Part shown: piece by piece, positions 19,950 to 31,012 of the stretch | Position numbering within the stretch: position 1 is the first letter of the stretch | Layout of the letters: each line of letters starts with the position of its first letter | Origin: Aquarana catesbeiana | Lineage: Eukaryota; Chordata; Amphibia; Anura; Ranidae | Direction: 5' to 3' | NCBI RefSeq assembly: GCF_042186555.1 | Contig: NC_133324.1 | Coordinates: 136,389,577-136,453,576, forward strand | Length of the DNA: 64,000 nt | Notes under the pieces: model-generated | The model's database searches: none | What the model was told of the DNA's origin: nothing | What the model saw: the letters and a program-made list of their open reading frames with translations, nothing else | Translations under genes and position numbers: made by a program

Positions 19950-20237
19950 GGGGTTGATTTACTAAAGGCAAAAAAACTGTGCACTTTGCAGAGTGCAGTT
20001 GCCCTGTGCAAGTGCAATTGCTCCAGAGCTTAGTAAATGAGGTAAGGCTTCACTTTGCAAAGAGTACCCAATCCTGTGCAAGGAAAATTAAAAAAACTGC
20101 ATATTTGCTTGCACATGATTGGATGATAGAAGTCAGCAGAGCTTCTGCTCATTTACCAAGCTCTGGAGCAACTGCTCTTGAAGAGGGCAACTGCACTTTG
20201 CAAAGTGCACAGTCTTTTCCTTTAATAAATCAACCCC
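19950..20237. mobile_element. Palindromic MITE, 288 bp
   Basis: The ends GGGGTTGATTTACTAAAGG and its near-complement (TTTAATAAATCAACCCC) bound a partly self-complementary sequence, flanked by TAT on both sides. A second copy of the family is at 25206-25475. Superfamily unassigned. Confidence 0.82.
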
Positions 20238-21344
20238 TATATGTCACTCCAGTAAATTATGAAACAATTTTTGCTCTTTCCTGCTGCCTATGTGGAAGAA
20301 AGCTTACACATGCAAATAGAGGGTGTTCTGGAATTTACCTTTAAAATTTACAAAGGGAATTTTTTTTGTCATTTTCTTTATAAATATGGCACTCCGTTAA
20401 ATTAATACTCAGATGATAGGAGAATTGAAATGAAATTCATTGTCCTTTTTATTATGTCAGGACTTTTTTCATCAGTTAAATGAGGCAAGGTTACATTTCC
20501 TTCCAAACACAGGATATTTCATTACATCCCACATTTTGGTTTTTGACTGCTGATGATCTAAGATAACAACATCATCACAAACAGCACAGAACACCTGTGT
20601 GAACAGGAAGACGCTTGTTCTGTTGTGTTTATATTCAAATCACATTATATTTAGAGAAGAAGCAGACTTCACTGTGTAATAGCCATGCATAATCACAGTC
20701 ATTACAAATGCTGTTGCTGTCCTTGTTAAAGAGACAATGAACTCTGGAAGCTGGATGAGGGCAAAGGACTAGTGACTTATATTGCCCATGGTCAGCCTGA
20801 AGGTGTTTTTATATCTATATTATATAGGTGTTTCTTATATCATAACAAATATTCACTTTTTGAGTTTAGGTTGACTTTAATGCTCAATCAAGCCAAAAAG
20901 GAAAGTGCAATGTCATTGTCAGTGGCTATGTGGTGGGTCACGGTGACCTGCATAGGAAGTTACATTCCATGTCAATCATCATAAAGCCTTTGAAAATGTT
21001 AGTAGTGTTGAGGCTGCCATGTCCTTTATTAAAGTGAATCTATAGTTTTGGATAAAGTAAGGAAGGGTTATAACCTCAGTTTTAATCTTTCACTAGGGAG
21101 ATTCACACCCCCCCCCCCTCAATTTGTCTGGAAACCATTGTCGCTGGGACAGAAAGTGATGGGAAATCTAGTGGTCATCAGAACAAGAGGCGAGGGTAAA
21201 TCTGAGGGTAAATCTTAGAATGAGGACAGCTGTCTAAAAGGTGTTTTTTCCCCTCATTTTGGAGAGATTTAATCTCACTTCCTGTTGGGACAGGAAGTGA
21301 AGCTAGTCTTCCCAGACAGTAAAAAAAAATGCTGACAGGGGATT
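20238..21344. other. No gene seen
   Basis: Unassigned. A C-run lies near 21109-21118, and AGGAAGTGA-type motifs recur at about 21285-21300. No supportable frame. Confidence 0.3.
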
Positions 21345-21646
21345 TAGGGTGAATTCACAAATTCCAATGTACCCTCAGATTAGATGCCCCCCGGCGGGGG
21401 TTCCCATGATTAGCTGTGAAAGCAATGGGAGGCTGCCAGCTATAGCAGTCAATTGTGGCCACTCGCGTGTAATTCCTCATGCAGCAAATACATGCAAGTG
21501 ATCAGCCCTGGATGCAGGCAGTCTGCATCCAGGTCCAATCACTTGCATGTTATAGCTGCTTGAGAGATTACATGCAAGTGACCACGATTGGCTGCTATAG
21601 CTGGCAGCCTCCCATTGCATTCATTTGCATATGTGAATACACCCTT
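21345..21646. mobile_element. Foldback MITE, about 302 bp
   Basis: The ends AGGGTGAATTCAC and GTGAATACACCCT are complementary. The interior pairs too: GGGAGGCTGCCAGCTATAGC against GCTATAGCTGGCAGCCTCCC. A second hairpin sits in the centre (CATGCAAGTGAT against ATCACTTGCATG). Confidence 0.82.
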
Positions 21647-21647
21647 A

Positions 21648-22037
21648 GGCTACTTTCACACTGGGGCCGCCGAGTGTTAGCGCTTTAGTGGCACTTTTAC
21701 AGTGCTTTTCGGCCACTAGCGGGTCGCTTTTAACCCTCGCAAATGGCTGAAGAAGGGGTTAAAAGCCCCCACATTGCGGCGCTTCCAAAAAGCTTTTAAG
21801 GCGTTTTGGATGCGCTGCCCATTCATTTCAATGAGCAGAGTGTTTTGGGAGCGCTGTATACAGTGCTCTCAAACCGCCCTAAAGATGCTGCTTGCAGGAC
21901 TTTTCAGAACGTCCCGCAAGCACTCCGTCCCAGTGTGAAAAGTCACACTGAAATGAATGGGAGGCGGTTTTCAGGCATTATTTAGAGACTATTTCTAGCG
22001 CTAAAACGCCTGAAAACCATCTCAGTGTGAAGCCAGC
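21648..22037. mobile_element. MITE with CACACTG ends, about 390 bp
   Basis: The ends GGCTACTTTCACACTG and CTCAGTGTGAAGCCAGC are complementary over most of their length. GC-richer than its surroundings and non-coding. It directly adjoins the foldback element to the left. Confidence 0.72.
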
Positions 22038-22124
22038 TTTATCATTCTTTAAGTCAGCCATAGACACAATTAGCAATAATCACTGTCTTCTCCCAGTGGG
22101 GGCAGCTTCCACTGCCCTCCCCCG

Positions 22125-22625
22125 CCCCCAATATTGATTGGTTTGCGCAAAAGTTATAGCGTCTACAAATGATGGGATTCTTTTTTTTTTATTTACTTAT
22201 TTTACTGGTAATGGTGGCGATCAGTGACTTATATCAGGACTGCAATATTGCGGTGAACATTCTGACACTGACACTTTTGGGGGACCAGTGACACTAATAC
22301 AGTGATCAGTGCTAATAAATATGCACTGTCACTGTACTAATGACACTAGCTGGGAAGGGGTTAACATCAGGGTTGATCAAAGGTTTAACTGTGTGCCTAG
22401 CCAGTGTTTTTCAAACTGTGGGAGGTGCTTTTTACTAGGGGAAGACATGGATCCTAGTCCCTGCTTTGCAAAGACACAGGATTCATTACTTCCCCCCTGT
22501 CAGCAGAATGGTGATCTGCCTTGTTTACAGAGGCAGACCGCCATTCTGCCTCTTTGCTCGATCATCGGTGGGTGCCAGCAGACCTCAAGTCAGCGGTACA
22601 ATCCGTTGGGCTCCCCCAGTGTGTG
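22125..22625 (-). mobile_element. piggyBac-type MITE fragment, reversed
   Basis: Contains GGTTTGCGCAAAAGTTATAG, CAGTGATCAGTGC, AAGGGGTTAAC and GGCAGACCGCCATTCTG. All are shared in reverse orientation with 42861-43790 and partly with 16078-16969. TTAA-bounded ends are missing. Confidence 0.65.
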
Positions 22626-23096
22626 ATCAAAAAAACTATGCTATAGTTTATCTTTTGCTATCTGTGCCCCATTGGGACAATTTCTCTATTACTTCCTGTC
22701 CCAGAAATGTAACAGGAAGTAATTTGCCCTAGATAGCTGTCACTGGACAGGTACCCCCATCTGAAGATTTACCCTTGTTCTGGTGACAACTGTAAAATGT
22801 TGGAATTACTTAATAGAGGTAGTCCCCTGGGAATTACATCCCTCACAGTGCCAAGAGGCTCTCAGCAGTCTTTCCCCTTTCTATGGGTGGGCTTTTCCTC
22901 TCCCAGGCTGCCCTGCAACCAATCACAGTGTCTTCTGTATTTTGGTCGATGGGCAGGGCTCTCCTCTATTGGTTATGGTAGCAAATGCAGCCCTGTCATA
23001 GTGCCTTCCCCCTCTCTCCATACACGCGCTCCTCTGCTCACTGGCGGCCGAGGAGAGATGACAGCTGCAGTGTGCAGGGGGTTTTGAGAGTATTAA
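22626..23096. other. No gene seen
   Basis: Contains an ACAGGAAGTAA-type motif (22711) like that at 21285-21300. Otherwise unassigned. Confidence 0.3.
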
Positions 23097-23276
23097 GCTG
23101 GCCATACATTATACAATTTTCTTATTTCCTTTAGACTTACCTTCAACTATGTAGTGCAAGGGCCTACCTGATTGCATACAGATGGAAAGTGTTTAGGTTT
23201 GACCTTGTATTATATGGTTTTGGGAAATCCAAAGGAAAATTGTACAAGAAAATTGTATAATGTAGCCTTATGCAAG
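23097..23276. mobile_element. Short MITE, 180 bp
   Basis: The ends GCTGGCCATACATTATACAA and TTGTATAATGTAGCC are inverted repeats. The core motif TAGTGCAAGGGCCTACCTGA also appears in the Harbinger intron near 10370. Confidence 0.78.
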
Positions 23277-24366
23277 TACTTCATAAAATGCAAGCCATGA
23301 TGTGGAATTTGCAGTTTCCAAAGAAATGTTCTCTGCATAATTCTTCAGAGGAAACTTTCTGATAGGAGAGGTGATTCAAAAGACTTTCCTGGATCTCCTT
23401 TTTTTAATATAATTTTTTTTCTTTTTTTTTTTTTATAAACAATGGCACAGCCCTGGTAAGGCAGTTGGTTGCCTTATAAATGGGTCCCACTTTACCTTAT
23501 AGAATGATCTTGTAGGAGGGTCTGCCTCTCATATGGCCCTTCAGCTGTTGTGGCTGGTGGTAGCATCTTTCCTGTGATGACATACATTAGAATTACTACA
23601 GAACGATACCGTATGCTTTGCCAGAACATAGGAAACTGTGCAGTTATTGAGGCTTTGTGCACATTTTATGCCCTACTAAAAAATGTCCCCCAATGGTTTC
23701 CAGGTGCTTTCATATGTCCAGGTTATCTAAATGTCTCCTAGTCTGAATCTTCCCAATATGTGGGAAAACAGAACGATATTTCCCATGTGGCTGTTTAACG
23801 ACCTTGTGGACACAATTAATGTTACTAGAACAAAGAACACAAGCTTTCATTTTTTTGGTTGCTATTTTGCAAAGATGCAAAGACTGTGAAAAAGTCCAAT
23901 AGGAGCATGAGTGCTTGAGTATGACATCAGCAGCGGTGGCACATAGAAATTCAAATGGGAGAGTGTGAGAGCTATGACACTTTGAAATCAGCTCTCTCCA
24001 CACATAAGTGCTTTCATATTTTTGGCCTGCAAAATCATTTCAGCTTCCTACTGGGGATTAATTGCAGCATACTTCAGAAGAGAGAACATTAACAGAAGCC
24101 CACTGCTCAATTAAATTGTAATGAATTACATTCTTGAAAGAGCAGTTACATTGGCTTGAACATATTCCCAGTATAAATTTCCGAGCAACAATATTTCTTA
24201 TTGAGAAAAGCTGGTTACATTGTAATCTAAGTAATGAAAGATCTTGCTATTGATAAACAGGTATTGCAACAAATTATAAAGTGCTTTCAAAAGGTTATAC
24301 TGGCAGTTATAATATTGTAGCATTTTTATTTTGCCGCCAGCACTAAGTTCTGTCAGTGTACCTATG
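23277..24366. other. No gene seen
   Basis: AT-rich, with a T-run at about 23397-23435. Short open frames here have no recognisable motif. Confidence 0.3.
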
Positions 24367-24374
24367 CTATACAG

Positions 24375-24885
24375 CAGTGGTCTCCAAGCGGCAGTCCATG
24401 GGTCAGATGCGGCCCTTTGCTCGCTTTTATTTGGCGCTTGGGTCATTTCCTCCCCCATCATCAGCAACAGTGGGACATAGTTCCTCCCACTGACACCAAC
24501 AATGGGGCACTATTCCTCCCACTGACACCAATGATGGGGCACTATTCCTCCCACTGAGACCAATGATGGGGCACTATTCCTCCCACTGACACCAATGTTG
24601 GGGCACTATTCCTCCCACTGACACCAACGATGGGGCACTATTCCTCCCACTGACACCAATGATGGGGCACTATTCCCCTCACTGACACCAATGATGGCAC
24701 ACTATTCCTCCCACTTATTCCAACAATGGGATACTATTACTTCCCCTAATATCAATCATGGGGCATTATTTACATCCTCTAACGCCAGGACATTTTCTAC
24801 TCTCACTGGCCACAGTATGCCCCCCCCCCCTAAAGTTTGAAAGACAGTAAACTGGCCCTTTGTTTAGAAAGTTTGGAGACCCCTT
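24375..24885. mobile_element. hAT-type non-autonomous element, 511 bp, with internal minisatellite
   Basis: The ends CAGTGGTCTCCAA and GTTTGGAGACCCCTT are hAT-like. Perfect 8-bp target duplications CTATACAG lie at 24367-24374 and 24886-24893. A 32-bp minisatellite (unit CCTCCCACTGACACCAATGA...) fills about 24451-24780 with roughly ten degenerate copies. A fragment of the same type of terminus is at 46855-46874. Confidence 0.92.
24451..24780. repeat. 32-bp minisatellite inside the hAT element
   Basis: CCTCCCACTGA starts at 24483 and 24515 and continues at 32-bp steps. Units to the right are more diverged. Confidence 0.88.
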
Positions 24886-25205
24886 CTATACAGAATGACA
24901 TTATCAAAGGCGTAAGTATAGCCATGGCAGTCCATGGAACTGCTATGGGGTCCAGGGGCAGGGGGACCAGGTCCAAAGATAAAACAGGGTTTGTAACAAC
25001 AATGTGCCCACTCACTATAGTCATTACTTTGATCCTCGCAGTGACAGATCATGTTTATCACTTGCTAAGGGATAAGCAGCGCACAGACTGTTTTTCTGTG
25101 CATTGATCCACCTGAGTTAAAAAGGCCTGGCTGACTATGAAAGAGAAACTACTCTCCTTTGATGCACAGCACAGCAGTGGCTAATATGGAAGGAGTTAAG
25201 TCTCT

Positions 25206-25475
25206 GGGGTTGATTTACTAAAAGCAAATAGACTGTGCACTTTTGCAAGTGCAGTTGCAACAGATCTTAGTAAATGAGGTAAACATTCACTTTACAAAGA
25301 GTACCCAATCACATGCAAGGAAAATTAATAAAACAACATTTTGCTTGCTCATGATTGGATGATGGAAGTTAGCAGAGCTCTCCCATATTGACTAAGCTCC
25401 GGAGGAACTGCACTTATAGAGTGCAACTGTACTTGCAAAAGTGCACAGTCTATTTGCCTTTAGTAAATCACCCCC
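25206..25475. mobile_element. Palindromic MITE, second copy, 270 bp
   Basis: Same family as 19950-20237: GGGGTTGATTTACTAAAAG at the left and TTTAGTAAATCACCCCC at the right, with shared internal motifs such as AGAGTACCCAATC. Confidence 0.82.
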
Positions 25476-25547
25476 ACTGAGTATCACATCTGCACCAGAA
25501 GTGGAACTGTTGAGTGACCCATTCAGACTGAACACCAATAGTAAAAG

Positions 25548-25945
25548 CATAGGCGTGCGCAGGGGGTGTGCGAGGTGTGCATGTGCACACCCTAATCACT
25601 ATGTGCGTTGCCGATTCCCTCTACTCCTCTCCTCTCCCCCCGGCTTCTGCGGGGATTGTTTCAGGATGCAGAGCGGGGGGAAAGGGCTAGTAAATACGTA
25701 AATTATGTCCCCTTCCTTTTCTAAGTGAACTGAACACAGTGAACACGCTTGCTCACTGTGTCCATTCATAACTGAAGCATAGTGAACTGTGTTTACTAAG
25801 CTTCAGTTTGTGAATGAACAGGAATCCACTCAGCACAGAGCACTTCCCTATTCATTCACTGCCCCGTGCAGCTGAGGCTGCAGAGAAAGGCATGTGTGTT
25901 TGAGCTTTGGGGTGCACCTAATGCAATAGGCTACACACACCTATG
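25548..25945. mobile_element. hAT-like non-autonomous element, about 398 bp
   Basis: The ends CATAGGCGTGCGCAG and ACACACACCTATG are imperfect inverted repeats. The interior is non-coding with G/C-rich runs. No clear target duplication, so class and ends are tentative. Confidence 0.5.
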
Positions 25946-26232
25946 GATAAATGGACCTATGGATCCTGGGCATAAACCCAGGATGAATTATATTCTACCT
26001 GCAACTTAACTAGACCCCATCAAAATATTAAAGTTCTTTTTAAAGTTGATTTCTGGATATGCCACTGGTGACCACATATTGTTCTATGTAGTCCCTGTCT
26101 TGTTCCCTGCACAATCATTAGTGTCTGCAGTAGGCGACTTTCTGAGGTTTGGTCTATGAACTTAAAACCATGCTAGGATGGGTGGAGAATTGAACTCCTA
26201 CTCCCACTTTCTGTTCTAATTTTAGCACTCAG

Positions 26233-26410
26233 TGGAGTTAATTTACCAAAACTGGAGAGCGCAAACTCTGGTGCAGCTCTGGATAGAAACCAATCAGCTT
26301 CCAGTTTGTTGTTTTTTTGTCAAAGCTTAATTGAACAATCTGAAGTTAGATTGGCTACCATGCACAGCTGCACCAGATTTTGCACTCTCCATTTCTAGTA
26401 AATTAACCCC
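26233..26410. mobile_element. MITE, about 178 bp
   Basis: GAGTTAATTTACCAAAACTG at the left and CTAGTAAATTAACCCC at the right, with GGAGAGCGCAAA and TTTGCACTCTCC just inside, form inverted ends. Confidence 0.72.
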
Positions 26411-26461
26411 AATGTATGCTTTTTACACCTTATAAAAGTTTAGATGGTGTGCACAGAATAA

Positions 26462-26713
26462 TAGAAAGTTACATAGTTAGTCAGGTTAAAAAAAGACAAA
26501 AAGTCTATCCAGTTCAACCAAAAAAATAAACTTACAATCCCATATACACAATCCTTCACCCACAGTTGACACAGAGGAAGGCGAAAACCCCAGAAAGCAT
26601 GGTCCAATTTGCTTCAGCAGGGGAAAAAAATCCTTCTTGATCCCCTGAGAGGCAATCGGATTTTCCCTGGATCAACTGTACCTCTAAATGTTAGTATCCA
26701 GTTATATTATATG
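26462..26713 (-). mobile_element. CR1-like LINE, 3' end segment
   Basis: This is the minus-strand tail of a CR1-like LINE. It starts with the reverse complement of the TATGTAAC-type 3' end also seen at 60395-60420, and contains TCTATCCAGTTCAACC. It is cut at 26713 by the LTR element and continues at 34173. Confidence 0.8.
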
Positions 26714-27928
26714 TGTAGCAAAGTTCCAGGGCCCAAGAGGCCTAATGGTGACCTCCAGAGTTAGGGACAACTGACATTCTTCTGTGTAGAGTGGGTTACA
26801 AAGCATGGTGGGTGTAATGCAAGGTGGATTGATGGGCGCCAGACACTTTATTTTCTTTTAGAACTGTGGGAGAGAGGGTTGGGGCCAGGACACCCTTAAA
26901 TAGATGCAATGTTAATTGGCAGACTCCAAAAACTCAATAGGCAGACAGCCGTGCAGGGAAAGGCATCCGGCCAGACACCACATCTGCATGAGTAGGACCG
27001 CTGTCTCATATGGCAACAGTCTTGTAACAGTTTCTAACAAAAGTTGCAATGAACTCCTTCACTTCTTCTACAATCTCCTATTGTAGAACTTCACTCACCT
27101 CTGTCTTTCACTAGACTTCCTGATCCACTTGCCACTGGATCCTCTGAGCTCTTCCAATCTGCTCACTCAGTATCTTCCTCAAGCGTCACCCCTGTATCCC
27201 TGCTGGGTCCCTAGCTTGGCACTCACAGATATTCCTCAAGCGTCACCCCACTGGCCTGCTGGGTCCAGTGTTAATTTTGGCAGCAAATTTCGATTTAGTT
27301 TTAGTCTTAGTCTTAGGACTAAAATGGCATTTTAGATTTAGTCTCATTTTGTCTTCTACAATTGTTTTAGTTTTAGTCGTATTTAGTCGACTAAATCTCC
27401 AGTAGATTTTAGTTGACTAAAATGCCCTCTGACCACGACAGGTTCTCCAGCCGGCAGAACCGTTACTTCTGGTTGGACTACAAGCCCACAGTCCCAACCC
27501 TACACTGCTTCTTTCTTCTGGATAGGCTCTCAGACAGCCTAGCAGCCAGATGTTCCCGGGACAGGCCTCAGGTTTCTGGCCTAGCAGCCCGGTGCAATAC
27601 AACACACGCCCACCCAGACAGGCGTCCAGGTGGCACAGAACCCCGATCACCTGACTCCACCCAAATAAATAGGCTCTCCCAGCAGGCCAACGGAACCAAG
27701 AAAATCCCTGCCCATTGGCTGAGACACCCTATTCATTCCTAATCTGTCCTTGCAATGCCCTTGTCATATCTAGTGTCACCAGATACCCGGCCATCTAGCG
27801 ACAGAAGAGTGAAGTGCAGCAATTCCAGAATTATGGCAAAATCAATTGACCTCCTGACAATTAGCCAAGGCAATTATTACTTGGCAAATAAATTTAAGAG
27901 TAACCCTGCCTAAACATCAGGGTGCTAG
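26714..27928 (-). repeat. 3' LTR of the LTR element (with an internal insertion)
   Basis: Aligns with 33338-34172 and with the copy at 48492-50449 over long stretches, for example CAGGGCCCAAGAGGCCTAAT. It is longer than the partner because it carries an insert at about 27275-27423 and keeps a block, shared with the 48492 copy, that the right LTR lacks. Confidence 0.85.
27275..27423. repeat. TTTAGTC-rich insertion within the 3' LTR
   Basis: Repeated TTTAGTCTTAG and TTTAGTCGACTAAA motifs, absent from the other two LTR copies. The ends are self-complementary around ACTAAAATG. Class not determined. Confidence 0.6.
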
Positions 27929-29063
27929 TTTTCCGCCTAGGAAAACTACGTCTCGGAGTTTTCAGAAAAATAATTTGAGCTCTCAAGCCTGAGAGCAAAT
28001 GTCCTGGAAAAAACTGGGAGGGGTGGGGAAACAAGGAAAGGAATGATAGTTACAAACAGTACATGTGGCGTACCACATTAATTGAATATACATAACATAT
28101 ATATAAGCAAGTGGCAGTTCACACAAGGGCAAATAAATAACAGACATTATATACAGTTTTATGTTTACGTGTGGCGCACCAACCCGAACAGTTAAGGAAA
28201 AAGATGTAAAACATTAACCCTATATCCTAACTATTTAATAGATATTTACAAGAAAAATATGGAAAAGGTTAGCGTGGTTATCCAAGTTGAAATCACTGTC
28301 TCTCCTTGTCCAAAGAAGACACCATGGGTGCAGGAACACCTGAAAAAGAAAAAAACACAGGCAGCAGGAAATGCATCCTATCTCTACTATAACACAGTGC
28401 AATATATATACATTAGTGAACCTTGAGTATCTGTTAATTACTCCCAGCCAGGAGCAGCATAGTGATGTAAAGACATCATATAATATACCTAAACTATACA
28501 CATATAAACGAAAGTGGGCCCCATGCTCATCCGAGAATGCCACCCCCTTTCATAGTCATCTTACAGCAACTTTCTTAGCATGTCCTATCAGATAAGCACA
28601 TAATATGAATAAGAGCTCACTCAGGTTGGCACCGCTCACACCACCTGGTGGTCAGTATATGAAACCAATCCTGGTACACTAGACAGTCCATCATTCAAGG
28701 TATAATTTAGGAATTTGCCCCTTTTTTTTTTGCCACAGCCTATTCTACCTAACTAACCACACACCCCAGTGTCCTTGAAACTTCAAAGTCCTTCAATATT
28801 TTTCGCTCTGGTTAAAGCAACTTTTCCCAGCAGTTTCCCTTCTTTTCAGGGACAACTCCGGGGACTGGAGGCAATCCATCAATTAACAAGCAGCCAGACC
28901 ATGGTGCAAGGGACCACACTTCTGAACACAGGTTCCCTTGCAATGGTACTCTCAGTCTGTCCACATAACAGCTGGGGACTGAGAAAATAGTTCCTCATTG
29001 GTTGAGGAACAAACATGTTGAAAGTCACATCAACAGGTGTACTTCTCAGAGGGAGGCACACTG
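27929..29063 (-). other. 3' internal region of the LTR element
   Basis: No supported gene. It shares sequence with 50450-51020 next to the third LTR copy (ACTACGTCTCGGAGTTT, GTGGCAGTTCA, ATGGGTGCAGGAACACCTGAA), so it is genuine internal sequence of the family. Confidence 0.65.
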
Positions 29064-29071
29064 GTAACATC

Positions 29072-30792
29072 CAGTGCCGGTCCAAGACATTGTGCTGCCT
29101 GGTACCAAGAATGAAATGCTGCCCCCCCCCAAAAAAAATCACTCCAACCAAAATGCCCCCACATCCTTTATTTTATATCATGATAACTAAAGTGGACCTG
29201 TCATGGCTCTATACATGTATATAGGAGTATAAAGAGGACCTGTTATGGTTGTTTACATATATAGGAGTATAGCAAGGACCTGTTATGTCTCTATTAATGT
29301 ATATATAAGTATAAAGAGGGCCCGTCATGGCTCTATACATGTAAAGGAGTATAAAGAGGACCTGTCATGGCACTATACGTGTATATAGGAGTATAAAGAG
29401 GACCTGGTAACTACTGATACCATCCACTGCCCTACTGACACTGTCCACCTCCCTCCCCACAGGCTCCCCTTTCATTTTATCGGTCCTCCTTCGATTAGAT
29501 CGGACCCCCATTAGACTGGCTTATCGAGAGCCGCTTTGAGCCAGGAAGTGTGGGAGCCGTAGTGTGGGAGCTATAGTGCTGTTTTCCTTCCTTCCATTGT
29601 GTGGGGAGCCTTGGGGAGAAGTGTGTCGGCAAGACACAGGATTTAGGACACATCCAAAATGGTGCACTCACTCACAGGGCTGCTGTTAGCAAATTTTGGG
29701 ACCCCATACAGCCATCCTCATGGGGCCCCCATCCCCTGAGGAGGGAAAGAGGTGGGGGGAGGGAGAGAGAGCAGGGGGCTGACACAGAGGAGGGGGGCTG
29801 ACACAGAGGAGGGGGGTGACACAGAGGAGGGGGTGCTAGAGAAGGGGGGTGACACAGAGGAGGGGGTGACACAGAAGAGGGGGGTGACACAGAGGAGGGG
29901 GTGTGACACAGAGGAGGGGGTGTGACACAGAGGAGGTGGTGTGACACAGAGGAGGGAGTGATAGAGGAGGGGGGTGACACAGAGGAGGGGGTGATAGAGG
30001 AGGGGGGGTGACACAGAGGAGGGGGTGACACAGAGGAGGGGGTGATAGAGGAGGGGGGTGACACAGAGGAGGGGGTGACACAGAGGAGGGGGTGAGAGAG
30101 GAGGGGGGGTGACACAGAGGAGGGGGGTGACACAGAGGAGGGGGTGACACAGAAGAGGGGAGTGACACAGAGGAGGGGGTGATAGAGGAGGGAGGGTGAC
30201 ACAGAGGAGGGGGTGATAGAGGAGGGGGGTGACACAGAGGAGGGGGGGTGACAAAGAGGAGGGGGTGACACAGAGGAGGGGGTGACACAGAGGAGGGGGT
30301 GATAGAGGAGGGGGGTGACACAGAGGAGGGGGTGATAGAGGAGGGGGGGTGACACAGAGAAGGGGGTGACACAGAGGAGGGGGTGATAGAGGAGGGGGGG
30401 TAAGCTAACAGAGCAGATGAGACCACAGGAGACACACATCGTGAGGCAGGCGCGATTATTCAATCCACAGTCCAGCCCCGTCCCTGCCTCTACACGTGAC
30501 CAGCACCAGCTCCGCAGCCAGGGCCATTCACAGACCCCCATGTCTGCCGCCCGGCCCGCCCCGCACATGGCCCGTTTGGCCAATCACAGGGCACCCGCTG
30601 GCTCAGCGCACCCATGTGTGACAGACTGACAGTAATAGCGGCGGGCACGGCATCATGCGCGCAGCCCCTCTAGATGGGATCAAAACCATTCAGGTGGCAT
30701 TGTGGCAATCCTAGCTGGCAGGCGGGCGGCAATTTGCCGCCCCCCTGAAAGTGCTGCCTGGAACCATTGCTCCCATGGTAGGGCCGGCCCTG
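29072..30792. mobile_element. hAT-type element, 1721 bp, with internal minisatellite
   Basis: The ends CAGTGCCGGTCC and GGGCCGGCCCTG are inverted (9 of 12 positions). Perfect 8-bp target duplications GTAACATC lie at 29064-29071 and 30793-30800. The interior has short GGACCTGTCATGG-type repeats (about 29190-29405) and an 18-bp minisatellite (29774-30400). No transposase is present. Confidence 0.92.
29774..30400. repeat. 18-bp minisatellite, about 35 copies
   Basis: Units of the type GTGACACAGAGGAGGGGG, with length variation in the G-run and occasional GTGATAGAGGAGG variants. Long minus-strand frames through it (Ser/Pro/Cys/Val-rich) are artefacts of the repeat. Confidence 0.93.
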
Positions 30793-31012
30793 GTAACATC
30801 ACAGCATTAGCCAGCGTGTCTCAAGTGGGCACTCACTGTATCTGCCGGCAGCATTCAGTCCAGCATAGTCCCAGCAATACAGCCAACAGGAGTGTTCCCC
30901 ACTAGCAACTATTCTTGTACAAAGGTAGGTGGCTTCTCAGCATAGCGTCCTAACTTCACAAAGCATACACTTGTAATCCACAAGGTATTGGTGAAACACA
31001 ATTCAGTATCAT

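Noticed and set aside
29672..30583. Long minus-strand open frame (303 codons) rich in Ser, Pro, Cys and Val
   Set aside because: It runs through the 18-bp minisatellite; parallel frames are open too and no domain is present.
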